Positions 45,511-55,290 of a stretch of 64,000 nucleotides of DNA are shown here, one piece after another (the first letter of the stretch is position 1; every line of letters begins with the position of its first letter). The stretch is from positions 496,001-560,000 of the forward strand of contig JAWKMN010000002.1 of NCBI GenBank assembly GCA_041392165.1, in the 5' to 3' direction. The stretch comes from Arenibacter sp041392165. Its GTDB lineage: Bacteria > Bacteroidota > Bacteroidia > Flavobacteriales > Flavobacteriaceae. Below the pieces are notes generated by a model. The model saw only the letters and a program-made list of their open reading frames with translations. It had not been told where the DNA came from and made no database searches. Made by a program: the position numbers and the translations under genes.

Positions 45511-46359
45511 ATGAAAAATAAAAGAAATCAAATTGTTGCAACTCTTTTTTTATGGGCGCTATTTTTCTTAAACCTTCAGTTATTTGCACAAGAGCATCTT
45601 GATGTTGACCATCAAAATAAAATGCACGAACACAATGCGATGGGAAACGGCACAGCATTGAAGGTGATGCTTTTTTCCGGCACCGGGTGGTTCCGCCATC
45701 CGGACATCCCCATAGTGAATGGATGGATAGTTCGGCTTGGTGCCGAGCATAATATGCAGATAGATGTAAGTGAGACCGGGACAGATCTGTCGAAGGAAAA
45801 ACTAAGTAATTACGATGTTTTGTTGTTCAACAATGCAAATGTTCTGGATAAAGTATTGAATGAGGGCCAGCGTAAAGGTATAGAAGAATGGTATAAGGCC
45901 GGGGGGGCAATTGTGGGTCTTCATGCCCTGTTGGTACATCAGGAAAACTGGCCCTGGATAATGGAATTGGGAGGTTGTGATTTCAATAGCGATTCAGAAT
46001 TTATTAAAGCGAAAGTGATCGTGGACCCCGAAGCATTGGATCATCCTACTGTTAAGGGGATGGGCAGGGAGTTCTGGTATGAAGCAGATTGGACCAACCA
46101 CACCAATACGGTCACCGGTTTACCGGGGATACAGGTTTTACTGAGGGTGGACGAATCTACATACGAACCGGTTAGGGAATACTTCAAGACCAGAGGAGGC
46201 GTACCCATGGGAAAAGATCATCCTATAGCCTGGACCAGGGATTGGGGTGGGGGAAGATTCTTTTATACGGAATTGGGTCATGATATCCGCTCCTTGGATA
46301 CGAACTTTGGCAGACAACATCTTATAGAAGGCATAAAGTGGGTGGCAAAAAAAGAATGA
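45511..46359 (+). CDS. Exported ThuA-like domain protein
   Basis: A 282-residue secreted protein of the ThuA family (PF06283, class I glutamine amidotransferase-like fold). ATG at 45511 opens a signal peptide (QIVATLFLWALFFLNLQLFA). Typical features are LKVMLFSGTGWFRHPDIPIV, YDVLLFNNANVLDKVLNEGQ, GGAIVGLHALLVHQENWPW and HPIAWTRDWGGGRFFYTELGHD. ThuA domains are linked to trehalose and other sugar catabolism and often occur in polysaccharide loci; the exact reaction is not known. It is convergent with the sulfatase, with 22 bases between stops. Confidence 0.9.
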   Translation: MKNKRNQIVATLFLWALFFLNLQLFAQEHLDVDHQNKMHEHNAMGNGTALKVMLFSGTGWFRHPDIPIVNGWIVRLGAEHNMQIDVSETGTDLSKEKLSNYDVLLFNNANVLDKVLNEGQRKGIEEWYKAGGAIVGLHALLVHQENWPWIMELGGCDFNSDSEFIKAKVIVDPEALDHPTVKGMGREFWYEADWTNHTNTVTGLPGIQVLLRVDESTYEPVREYFKTRGGVPMGKDHPIAWTRDWGGGRFFYTELGHDIRSLDTNFGRQHLIEGIKWVAKKE

Positions 46360-46381
46360 TACGGCGTTCACATCCAAAGGG

Positions 46382-48262
46382 CTACAAAGATTTTAAGAAT
46401 TCCAATCTACGCATCACTTCCGAATTTTCGACAACAACCTTGGATATTTTATCCCATTCAATATTAAATCCATAGTTGTATTTGCTGGATGTCATCAATA
46501 CTATCGAGTTTAAAATTAACAGGGCCTCACTTGGTTTGCCAGACTCGTACAAAGCTTTTGTCATCACTGCCGACGGATCCAATTGTTTTGAAATTGCCAA
46601 GAATTCTGCTGCTCGTACCCTGTTGATAAGTTCTGGGTCTTTGGTGGCCAAAGGTTTAATTATGGGTGCCAAGGCCTTGGCCTTTTCTCCAAATGTACTA
46701 CAGACAATGATGGCCCAATATCTTTCCCAAGGATCTAAAGAGAGCAAAGACAAGGTTAAGGAAGTTTTGGCCTTCTTAAAATGTAATAGTCCCAGATCGG
46801 CAATTTTAATATATTTTTCAATTTCTTTTTTGTGTTTGTTCCCAAAGGCTACAGGATTTGTAAAAGCATTCTCTATAAGGACATGTTCTGGGTAGAATGA
46901 AAGGTCTGGCATTCCTTTTACCCAGCTATTGAGCCTGTTGCGCAGGTCTATTAAGGTTGCCCTGTACTTGGGGTCATTGGCCAGATTTTTTGTTTCATAA
47001 GGGTCTGCGTCAATATCAAAGAGCATTTCGGGGGTACGGGCTTCAAAGAAGGCCGATTGTATTTTGTTCAGGTCTCCCTTATCGTACAGAGCTTTCCATT
47101 CTTGGTAGGCCAATTGTTTATAACGATAGTTGTTCATTAAACCATCAAAATTAAAAGGCTGATAGTTTCTAATATATTTATATCTCCCTTTTCGGACGGC
47201 CCTTACCATATCATATTTTTCATCGAACCTATCCGCATAGCTATAAGCTTCATTATTGGTATTTGCTGCTGGGTCACTTACGTCCGTACCCATAAATGCC
47301 TTTCCGTCCATTCCTTTAGGTATGGTTGCTCCTGCAAGGTTCAATATTGTGGGGGCCAAATCTATAAAGCTTACAAAATTGTTTACAGTGCTTCCAACAG
47401 GGTTGTTTACAAGATGTTTGTATTTTTTGGGGATGTGTACTACCATTGGAACATGTAGGCCCGTTTCGTATAGATAACCCTTACTTCCGGGCAATACTCC
47501 GCCATGATCGCCAAAGTAAAAAATAAAGGTGTCGTCCAGTCTTCCATCTATCCTTAGTTCGTTGATAATGGTCCCGACTTGTTGGTCCATCTCCCTAATT
47601 TTATTTCGGTATAGGGCATTGGTGTATCTAAATAAGTCCGTATTGGGGTGGTTGGGCTGAATCTTAAAGGAGTTTACATCGGTTTCGGACAATGCCGCTT
47701 CCATATCCCCAACAGTGAAGTGCATGCTCGACTCATGAGAAACCCCAATATTGAAAACATGGAAAAACGGCTGATTTCCATTTCTGTTTTTCCAACTGGC
47801 ACTCTTTGAAGATTCGTCCCAAACACCATCATCTTCTTTAATAATATTATAATCTTCCTTACTATTGTTGGTAGTGTAATACCCTATTTTTCTTAAATAT
47901 GCCGGAAACATTTGGAGCGAATCGGGCATTGGGACCGTTAGTATTTTTCTATGGAACTGTGCCCCGATACGTGGGCCGTAGCAACCAGAGATTATAGCAG
48001 ATCTGGCAACACTGCATACAGGGGCATTGGAGAATGCCCGGGTAAAGATCAAACCCTTTTCGGCTAGGGATTGAATATTGGGAGTAGGAATGCCATTGCC
48101 ATCAAATAGTTCTAGGTAATGCTTGGAATTATCTTCCGAAGTAATCCAAACTATATTAGGAGGCCGTTCTTCCATCTGTTTTGTTTGGGGGAACACGGTA
48201 GTGGTTGCAACAAGAAAGATGGGCCACATTATAAAAAATAAGCTGTATTTAGATATGGGCAT
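46382..48262 (-). CDS. Type I sulfatase, exported, heparan-N-sulfatase-like
   Basis: A 626-residue secreted sulfatase. Signal peptide (FFIMWPIFLVATTTVFPQ), then RPPNIVWITSEDNSKHYLEL with the metal-binding acid residues, and the modified-cysteine motif CSVAR at residues 83-87 followed by SAIISGCYGPRIG. A second metal cluster is FIFYFGDHGGVLPGSKGYLYETG. The C-terminal ~130 residues (WERYWAIIVCSTFGEKAKAL) look like HEAT-type helices, an addition seen in some bacterial N-sulfatase relatives. The cysteine must be turned into formylglycine by a maturase not found in this window. The substrate is probably a sulfated sugar. Confidence 0.92.
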   Translation of the reverse strand: MPISKYSLFFIMWPIFLVATTTVFPQTKQMEERPPNIVWITSEDNSKHYLELFDGNGIPTPNIQSLAEKGLIFTRAFSNAPVCSVARSAIISGCYGPRIGAQFHRKILTVPMPDSLQMFPAYLRKIGYYTTNNSKEDYNIIKEDDGVWDESSKSASWKNRNGNQPFFHVFNIGVSHESSMHFTVGDMEAALSETDVNSFKIQPNHPNTDLFRYTNALYRNKIREMDQQVGTIINELRIDGRLDDTFIFYFGDHGGVLPGSKGYLYETGLHVPMVVHIPKKYKHLVNNPVGSTVNNFVSFIDLAPTILNLAGATIPKGMDGKAFMGTDVSDPAANTNNEAYSYADRFDEKYDMVRAVRKGRYKYIRNYQPFNFDGLMNNYRYKQLAYQEWKALYDKGDLNKIQSAFFEARTPEMLFDIDADPYETKNLANDPKYRATLIDLRNRLNSWVKGMPDLSFYPEHVLIENAFTNPVAFGNKHKKEIEKYIKIADLGLLHFKKAKTSLTLSLLSLDPWERYWAIIVCSTFGEKAKALAPIIKPLATKDPELINRVRAAEFLAISKQLDPSAVMTKALYESGKPSEALLILNSIVLMTSSKYNYGFNIEWDKISKVVVENSEVMRRLEFLKSL

Positions 48263-48566
48263 AAGGGTTAATATTGTTTTTTACGGTAAATGGTCTTGGC
48301 CCATTTTTTAACGATGGCCTCTAATATAGGAAATTATATATTGTGGATGTTTTTAAAATACGGCCCATATAGGCTTAACATGCCTAATGTTTATTTATAA
48401 GGCCCTTAACTTTGGATTTCTCTGCGATCTGGATCGTGGAATTATGATTATTTATCAAAAGAGGGGACTTGAAATTGTTATTAATTGATTTTCAATACGA
48501 AAGACCTTTGGTTTTAATAAAAATAATGTACCTCCATTTTATTTTAACTAATTTTAACAACTACTA

Positions 48567-48598
48567 TTTGTAAGGATGAAATCCAAGGTCTAGTTTTG
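48567..48598 (+). promoter_or_regulatory. Consensus Bacteroidota promoter upstream of the efflux region
   Basis: TTTG at 48567-48570, a 20-base spacer, and TAGTTTTG at 48591-48598 fit the Bacteroidota -33/-7 consensus closely. The ATG at 48607 is 8 bases downstream, giving a nearly leaderless transcript. The rest of the 344 bp divergent region 48263-48606 shows nothing else that I can support. Confidence 0.65.
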
Positions 48599-48606
48599 AT
48601 TCCCGA

Positions 48607-49044
48607 ATGTATAGGGCATTAAAAAAATATATACTACTTCTTTGCATCCTTTTAATAAATGGATTCAATACTATTTATGCCCATTCAAATTTTGAAGTTG
48701 ACGGTTATTTTTCTGTTATAAATGCTGGCATTTCTGAAAGTTCGCACTGTGGAGAGGAACCAGAATTGGCCCCAATTATTTTTGAACATACTTTTGCTTT
48801 TGAATTTCAAAAGCTACATGTAGCGGAAGTTACGGATACTGAGGAAGAGGAAGAGGAGAGCGATGAAATTACGCTTTCTTCGGAAACAAATTTGATTTAT
48901 GGTGTTTCCGCAACTGCCATTTTTTATGCCCAAATGTTGGAGCATTTGTCTTCCTATCTTGGAAAAGACCGTACCTACATTGATTGCCTTCCCTATACCA
49001 CTCCTTGTAAAAGGTATATTTGGTTCCAGGTATTCAGAATATAA
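48607..49044 (+). CDS. Exported small protein with acidic cluster, unknown function
   Basis: A 145-residue protein with a signal peptide (KKYILLLCILLINGFNTIYA, then HSNFEV). The middle holds an acidic run (TDTEEEEEESDE) and the second half a hydrophobic stretch (YGVSATAIFYAQMLEHL). Four cysteines are spread over the chain. I do not recognise a family. It has a consensus promoter directly upstream and lies 160 bases before the RND adaptor gene on the same strand, so it may be the first gene of that operon. Confidence 0.6.
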   Translation: MYRALKKYILLLCILLINGFNTIYAHSNFEVDGYFSVINAGISESSHCGEEPELAPIIFEHTFAFEFQKLHVAEVTDTEEEEEESDEITLSSETNLIYGVSATAIFYAQMLEHLSSYLGKDRTYIDCLPYTTPCKRYIWFQVFRI

Positions 49045-49203
49045 AAAACATATAAGGGCCTGATCATACCAAGGTCTGTCCCCCCCCCTTCCATTTTTTA
49101 ATACTGTTATATCAGGATGGAGCAAGTCCGAAACTATAATAAGTGGACTTGCCCCACATTTTATTTACCAAAAACCAATTATTCATTTAAATATATCAAG
49201 ATT

Positions 49204-50285
49204 ATGAGGAAATCCCCCATGATTGTTGGCGTGTGTATACTATTAAGCCAATTAAGCTGTAATTCCAAGAAACATGAAAAACCAGAGGAAACCAGGTATC
49301 TCGTGACCAGTCCTATAAAAAAGGATACTGCTGCAGTAAAAGACTATGTCTGTCAAATACATAGTATTAGAAATATTGAGGTACGTGCGTTGGAGAAGGG
49401 TTATTTAGAGGAGATTTCTGTAGATGAAGGTCAATCCGTAAAAAAGGGTCAACAAATGTTCCACATTATGCCCAATGTCTATGAAGCGGAATTTCAAAAA
49501 GCTAAGGCGGAGGCCAGGGTAGCGGAAATAGAATATGGGAACACCAAACTATTGGCCGAAGGCAATGTAGTTTCTGCAAATGAACTGGCTATGGCAAAGG
49601 CGAATTTTGAAAAGGCGAAGGCAGAGGTTATGCTGGCCGAGACCCATTTGGGCTTTACCAATATTAAGGCTCCTTTTGATGGTATTATGGACCTCCTTCA
49701 TGTTAGGGAAGGTAGTCTCTTGGATGAGGGGGAGTTACTGACTACCCTGTCCGACAACAGTAAAATGTGGGTATATTTCAATGTTCCGGAAGCGGAGTAT
49801 CTCGACTATATTACCGGGGTGGACAAGGACAGCAAAAAAGAGGTTGGACTTTTAATGGCCAATAATAAGCGTTTTGATCAGATCGGTATTGTTGAAACCA
49901 TTGAAGGGGAATTTAGCCATGAGACCGGTAACATAGCGTTTAGGGCCACTTTTGATAATCCCGAACGTATTTTACGACACGGTGAAACAGGTAGTATTAT
50001 TATGGAGGTTCCCTACAAAAACGCCTTGATCATTCCACAGAAGGCCACCTTTGAGGTCTTGGACAAGAAATATGTTTTTGTTGTTGATGATAAGGCTGTA
50101 GTTAAGCAAAAGGAAATTACCGTTGCAGAGGAACTGCCCAATCTTTTTATTATAGAAAAGGACTTTCCGAGAAAGATAAAATAATACTGGACGGCATTCG
50201 TATGGTAAAGGACGGGGATCATATAGCAACCGAATTTGTTGATCCTAAATTGGTTATTAACAACTTGTCACTTTACGCCGAGTAA
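49204..50285 (+). CDS. RND efflux periplasmic adaptor lipoprotein, frameshifted near the 3' end
   Basis: Membrane-fusion protein linking the RND pump to the outer-membrane channel. ATG at 49204 gives a lipoprotein signal (MIVGVCILLSQLSC, lipidated Cys19). The biotinyl-lipoyl halves are RALEKGYLEEISVDEGQSVK and FTNIKAPFDGIMDLLHVREG with a helical hairpin between; a beta-barrel and membrane-proximal domain follow. The first frame stops at 50184 after IIEKDFPRKIK, but one missing base near 50160 separates it from the adjacent frame, which continues normally as GLSEKDKIILDGIRMVKDGD to NNLSLYAE and a stop at 50285. The restored protein has about 360 residues. The pump gene follows 128 bases downstream. 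Confidence 0.88.
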
Positions 50286-50413
50286 GTAAAATTTATAGGA
50301 ACCATAAAAATTAATTACCCCATGTATAGGGTGTTTTTCCAATCTGAAGACAAGGAGGAAAGTTAGGACTTCTTGGGAAATTAATTTTTGTGCCTAATCT
50401 AATTTCACAAAAG

Positions 50414-53400
50414 ATGTTCAAAAAATTTATAAAAAGACCGGTATTGGCTATAGTCATATCTGTCATGATCGTTTTTACCGGCCTTTTGGCCATCAAACAA
50501 TTGCCCATTTCCCAATTTCCCGAAATTGCACCTACTACCGTTAACATTTTTATAGCGTACCCGGGTGCAAGTGCGGACGTATTGGTGAATTCTACTCTAA
50601 TTCCGTTGGAAACGGCTATTAACGGTGTACAGGGAATGCGCTATCTGGCGTCCGATGCTACCAGTGCCGGGGAAGGTACGCTGCGTGTTATTTTTGAGCC
50701 AGGAACGGATCCCAATACGGCAGTGGTAATGGTAAAGACAAGGGTAGATCAGGTAATGCCGAACCTACCCGAATTGGTGCAAAAGGAAGGGGTGGTCATA
50801 ACCCCCGTTCAACCCAGTATGTTGATGTACGTAAATCTGTTTGCCGAGGACGGGCATAACGATGAAAAGTTTCTTTACAATTACGCCTATACCAAAATAA
50901 TACCCGAAATACAACGTATAAATGGTATTGCCAGTGCCCAGATATTGGGTAGCCGAAAGTATGCCATGAGGGTATGGTTAAAACCTGACCGTATGCGGGC
51001 CTACAATGTATCTGCGGAAGAAATCATGGAGGCTATGCAAGACCAGAGTATAATTGCCAGGCCAGGGAGAATAGGGCAAAGTTCGGGAATAAAATCCCAG
51101 TCTTTGGAATATGTACTAACTTATGAAGGGAGGTACAATCAACCGGAACAGTACAAGGATATTATTGTTCGCGCCAATACCGAGGGGGAGACCATTACTT
51201 TGGGCGATTTAGCGGATGTGGAGCTTGGTAGCGAATTCTTCGATATTTATTCAAATCTGGATGGTCGTCCATCGGCCTCCATTATTTTGAAACAGACGTT
51301 GGGCAGTAATGGTAAGGATGTTATTGATGAGGTCAAGTCCAAATTGGTGGAGCTTAAAAAGGATCTTCCTCCGGGATTGGATTATAAGATTAGCTATGAT
51401 GTTGCCAATTTTTTGGATGCCTCTATAGAACAGGTGCTTCACACGCTTCGGGATGCCTTCATTTTGGTGGCTATAGTGGTCTTCCTTTTCTTGGGTGATT
51501 GGCGATCAACGCTGATCCCGATCATTGCGGTGCCGGTTTCGTTAATAGGGGCTTTTTTTGTGATGCAGCTCTTCGGGCTGTCCATTAATCTTATTACCTT
51601 ATTTGCCCTGGTACTTGCCATAGGTATCGTTGTTGATAATGCCATCGTTGTGGTCGAGGCCGTTCACGTTAAAATGGAGGAGCAGCATTTAACGCCCTAT
51701 AAGGCCTCTACCGAGGTGTTGAGTGAGATTGGAGGGGCAATTATCGCCATTACCTTGGTCATGGTGTCCGTATTCATTCCCATCTCTTTTATGACCGGTC
51801 CGGTAGGGGTGTTTTACAGACAGTTTTCCATTACTATGGCCGGGTCCATTGTAATATCAGCGGTTGTGGCCCTTACCCTTACCCCCGTATTATGCGCCAT
51901 TATGTTAAGGAACAATCATGGGAAGCCCAAGAGGAAATCACCCGTGGATAAGTTTATTGCATGGTTTAATAAGGGCTTTGAACGTCTTACGGGGACCTAT
52001 GTAAATTTATTGGATAAAATCGTAACCAGAAGGATCGTCACATTTGGTATTTTATTGGCCTTTTGCGCGGGGATATTTTTTACGAACGAATCGCTGCCGG
52101 CAGGATTTATTCCCAATGAAGATCAAGGGATGATTTATGCCATTATACAGACGCCACCTGGAGCCACTTTGGAAAGGACCAATGATGTTGCCCGTAAATT
52201 GCAGCAGATCTGTGAAGAAATGGATGGAGTAGAGTCGGTTTCTTCTTTGGCCGGTTATGAGATTATGACCGAAGGACGTGGGTCCAATGCCGGTACCTGT
52301 CTCATCAATTTAAAACCATGGTCCGAGCGTCATCACTCTGTACATGAGATTATGGAGGAATTGGAAGAGGAAACACAAAACCTGGGGGCAAGGATAGAAT
52401 ATTTTGAGCCGCCGGCGGTACCTGGTTTTGGTTCGTCGGGCGGATTTTCCATGCGCTTATTGGATAAGACCAATTCCACGGATTATCATGGTTTTGGAAA
52501 AATTAACGATGACTTTATGGACGCCTTGGCCAAAAGAGAGGAATTAACAGGACTGTTCTCTTTTTTCTCGGCCAACTATCCCCAGTACGAACTTAAGATC
52601 AACAATAAGATTGCCATGCAAAAAGGGGTTTCTATAGGTAAGGCCATGGAAAACCTGAATATTTTGATCGGTAGTACCTATGAACAGGGCTTTATTCTGT
52701 TCGGTAGGTTCTTTAAGGTCTATACCCAGTCGGCTCCCGAGTATAGGGCACTTCCATCGGATTTGGAGAAATTGTTCGTAAAAAATGAAGAAGGGGAAAT
52801 GGTACCTTATTCTGCCTTTATGACCATGGAAAAACGTTTGGGTCCCAATGAGATCACACGTTACAATTTGTACAATTCGGCTACCATCAATGGGCTTCCG
52901 GCTCCTGGATACACTACCGGGGACGCAATAAGTGCCATTAAAGAGGTGGCGGCCCTAACCTTGCCCAGAGGTTATGATATTGCCTGGGAGGGGCTTTCGT
53001 ACGATGAGGCCAAAAGGGGAAATGAATCCCTATATATTTTTATCATCGTATTGATATTTGTGTATTTCGTACTGGCTGCCCAATACGAGAGTTTTCTTCT
53101 GCCTTTTGCCGTTATACTTTCATTGCCGGTTGGTGTTTTTGGTTCGTTTGCATTGCTGAAAATGATGGGCTTGGCCAATGATGTATATGCCCAGATAGGG
53201 GTTATTATGTTAGTTGGACTATTAGGAAAAAATGCCGTGCTTATTGTAGAGTTCGCTGTTCAAAGGCATAGGCAAGGCGCCAGTATTCTAGAAGCGGCCA
53301 TAGAAGGTTCCCGCGCCCGTTTCAGACCCATTTTAATGACTTCATTCGCGTTTATTGCAGGTTTGATTCCCCTAGTAGTGGCTACCGGGGCCGGAGCCAT

Positions 53401-53659
53401 TGGAAATAGGACTATCGGAGGGTCGGCTTTGGGCGGAATGCTAATAGGAACATTATTTGGGGTGTTGGTCATACCAGGGCTTTACTACATTTTTGCCACT
53501 ATGGCAGAAGGAAGGGACCTGATAAGAGATGAAGCCAGTGAGCCTTTTTCTGAAGAATTGATGCGTACCAGTGAAGGGGAAAGTAAGACTAGGGCCAAAC
53601 TTAGGGAGATTACAAAACTTTTGAAAAAACTAACCAAAGGAAAAGATGATGAAAAATAA
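50414..53659 (+). CDS. RND multidrug efflux permease, HAE1 (AcrB-like) family
   Basis: A 1081-residue proton-driven inner-membrane transporter. The ATG at 50414 (MFKKFIKRPVLAIVISVMIV) is preferred over an upstream TTG. It has 12 membrane helices and two large periplasmic loops. Motifs are PISQFPEIAPTTVNIFIAYPGAS, LAIGIVVDNAIVVVEAVHV in helix 4, MTGPVGVFYRQFSITMAGSI and, in helix 10, LVGLLGKNAVLIVEFAV with the relay lysine. In helix 4 the usual DD pair of AcrB is DN here. The stop overlaps the start of the outer-membrane gene by 14 bases, showing operon organisation and translational coupling. Confidence 0.95.
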   Translation: MFKKFIKRPVLAIVISVMIVFTGLLAIKQLPISQFPEIAPTTVNIFIAYPGASADVLVNSTLIPLETAINGVQGMRYLASDATSAGEGTLRVIFEPGTDPNTAVVMVKTRVDQVMPNLPELVQKEGVVITPVQPSMLMYVNLFAEDGHNDEKFLYNYAYTKIIPEIQRINGIASAQILGSRKYAMRVWLKPDRMRAYNVSAEEIMEAMQDQSIIARPGRIGQSSGIKSQSLEYVLTYEGRYNQPEQYKDIIVRANTEGETITLGDLADVELGSEFFDIYSNLDGRPSASIILKQTLGSNGKDVIDEVKSKLVELKKDLPPGLDYKISYDVANFLDASIEQVLHTLRDAFILVAIVVFLFLGDWRSTLIPIIAVPVSLIGAFFVMQLFGLSINLITLFALVLAIGIVVDNAIVVVEAVHVKMEEQHLTPYKASTEVLSEIGGAIIAITLVMVSVFIPISFMTGPVGVFYRQFSITMAGSIVISAVVALTLTPVLCAIMLRNNHGKPKRKSPVDKFIAWFNKGFERLTGTYVNLLDKIVTRRIVTFGILLAFCAGIFFTNESLPAGFIPNEDQGMIYAIIQTPPGATLERTNDVARKLQQICEEMDGVESVSSLAGYEIMTEGRGSNAGTCLINLKPWSERHHSVHEIMEELEEETQNLGARIEYFEPPAVPGFGSSGGFSMRLLDKTNSTDYHGFGKINDDFMDALAKREELTGLFSFFSANYPQYELKINNKIAMQKGVSIGKAMENLNILIGSTYEQGFILFGRFFKVYTQSAPEYRALPSDLEKLFVKNEEGEMVPYSAFMTMEKRLGPNEITRYNLYNSATINGLPAPGYTTGDAISAIKEVAALTLPRGYDIAWEGLSYDEAKRGNESLYIFIIVLIFVYFVLAAQYESFLLPFAVILSLPVGVFGSFALLKMMGLANDVYAQIGVIMLVGLLGKNAVLIVEFAVQRHRQGASILEAAIEGSRARFRPILMTSFAFIAGLIPLVVATGAGAIGNRTIGGSALGGMLIGTLFGVLVIPGLYYIFATMAEGRDLIRDEASEPFSEELMRTSEGESKTRAKLREITKLLKKLTKGKDDEK

Positions 53660-55103
53660 GAGAATAGTATCCATAAAAATGTTTCGGGCGTATTTATTGG
53701 CCGTAATAGCCGTTGTAGCTATGTATTCCTGTGTTCCTTCAAAAATGCTATTGGAAGAAAATACAGAGGTGCCGGACCGATATCAAAATCAGTTGGAAGA
53801 TAGTTTGAACAGTGCCGGTGTCCACTGGAAGGATTTTTTTTCGGATTCCCAATTAAATGCGTTGATAGATTCCGCCCTGATTAAGAATCAGGAACTGAAT
53901 ATAATGCTGCAACAGGTGGAGATGGCCAAAAATGAGATCAGGGCCAGAAAAGGGGAGTACCTGCCCTCGGTCAATATCCAGGTCGGAGCGGAAGTTGAAA
54001 AAGTGGGCGCTTACACCAGAAATGGTGCGGTAGAGGAACATCTTGATATTCGGGAAGGGAAGGAATTCCCGGAACCCCTGCCCAATTTTATGGTGGGGAC
54101 TTATGCCTCTTGGGAGTTGGATGTTTGGAAAAAGCTGCGAAATGCCAAAAAAGCGGCTATTTTCGAATATCTTTCTTCTGTTGAGGGTAAGAATTTTATG
54201 GTGACCAATTTGGTTTCCGAAGTTACTGCTTCCTATTATGAGTTGGTGGCTTTGGACAGTCAGTTGGCCATTATTGAAGAAAACTTGGCCATTCAAACGA
54301 ATGCCCTTGCCATAGTGAAACTTCAGAAAACAGCGGCTAGGGCAACGGAGTTGGCCGTAAAGCGGTTTGAGGCAGAGGTATTAAAGAATCAAAGTCAGAA
54401 ATACGATATACAACAACAGATCACGGAGACTGAAAACAGAATCAATTTTTTGATCGGGAGGTCGCCACAGCCTATTTTGAGAAATTCCAAAGGTTTTATA
54501 GATAAAGAAGTTGCTGTCGTTCATCCGGGCATACCGTCCCAATTGCTGCAAAATCGCCCGGACATAAGGCAGGCTGAATATGAACTTGCTGCGGCCAAGT
54601 TGGATATAAAAGTGGCAAAGGCCAATTTTTATCCTTCCCTAGGGATAAAGGCCGGTATTGGGTTGGAAGCCTTTAAGCCCCAATTTTTGACCTCAACACC
54701 ACAATCCCTACTCTATAATGCAGTAGGCGATATAGTGGCCCCATTGATTAATAGAAATGCGATCAAGGTGGTCTATAGCAATGCCAATGCAAGGCAAATA
54801 CAGGCTGTGTACGAATACGAAAAGGCTATTTTAAATGGTTATATTGAGGTAGCAAATCAATTGTCCAATATAGATAACCTTAACAGGAGCTATGCATTAA
54901 AAGTGGGACAGGTGAAGGCACTAACAGAGTCTATCGATATTTCCATTCGACTTTTTCAATCGGCCAGGGCAGACTATATGGAGGTATTATTGACCCAGCG
55001 CGATGCCCTAGAATCCAGTGAGGAACTTGTAGAGACCAAGAAAGATCAAATGTTGGCCATGGTAGGAATCTATCGGGCCCTAGGGGGAGGCTGGGAAAGG
55101 TAA
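53646..55103 (+). CDS. RND efflux outer-membrane lipoprotein, TolC/OprM (NodT) family
   Basis: A 485-residue outer-membrane channel that completes the tripartite pump. It has a lipoprotein signal (FRAYLLAVIAVVAMYSC, then VPSK). Two repeated OEP domains are visible: WKDFFSDSQLNALIDSALIK with LNIMLQQVEMAKNEIRARKG, and the second at RPDIRQAEYELAAAKLDIKV with KANFYPSLGIKAGIG. The C-terminal QSARADYMEVLLTQRDALES is typical. The start codon lies 14 bases inside the pump gene. A strong terminator follows at 55135. Confidence 0.94.
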   Translation: MMKNKRIVSIKMFRAYLLAVIAVVAMYSCVPSKMLLEENTEVPDRYQNQLEDSLNSAGVHWKDFFSDSQLNALIDSALIKNQELNIMLQQVEMAKNEIRARKGEYLPSVNIQVGAEVEKVGAYTRNGAVEEHLDIREGKEFPEPLPNFMVGTYASWELDVWKKLRNAKKAAIFEYLSSVEGKNFMVTNLVSEVTASYYELVALDSQLAIIEENLAIQTNALAIVKLQKTAARATELAVKRFEAEVLKNQSQKYDIQQQITETENRINFLIGRSPQPILRNSKGFIDKEVAVVHPGIPSQLLQNRPDIRQAEYELAAAKLDIKVAKANFYPSLGIKAGIGLEAFKPQFLTSTPQSLLYNAVGDIVAPLINRNAIKVVYSNANARQIQAVYEYEKAILNGYIEVANQLSNIDNLNRSYALKVGQVKALTESIDISIRLFQSARADYMEVLLTQRDALESSEELVETKKDQMLAMVGIYRALGGGWER

Positions 55104-55134
55104 AACCGACCAAGAGCTATGAACTATGTAGGGA

Positions 55135-55168
55135 AGCCATTTTACATATATGTAGAATGGCTTTTTCT
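55135..55168 (+). terminator. Terminator of the RND operon
   Basis: AGCCATTTTACATA (55135-55148) pairs with TATGTAGAATGGCT (55149-55162) with 13 of 14 matches plus a G-U pair, so the real loop is a few bases at the centre; a TTTTTCT tail follows. It lies 31 bases past the outer-membrane gene stop. Confidence 0.8.
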
Positions 55169-55290
55169 ATATGGAGCCCTTAAACTACCCGAATTGAAAG
55201 TGGTGGCCCAAATTTATTTGAAGTTTCTCCATAAACCTTATATATTTATTGTTTTCTATATTAGGAGTCTTATTTAAACTGCCCAACAGT

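Noticed and set aside
49080..49088. Run of nine C before the RND adaptor gene as a phase-variation tract
   Set aside because: It lies in non-coding sequence 115 bases before the chosen start and no promoter spacing that it could alter was found.
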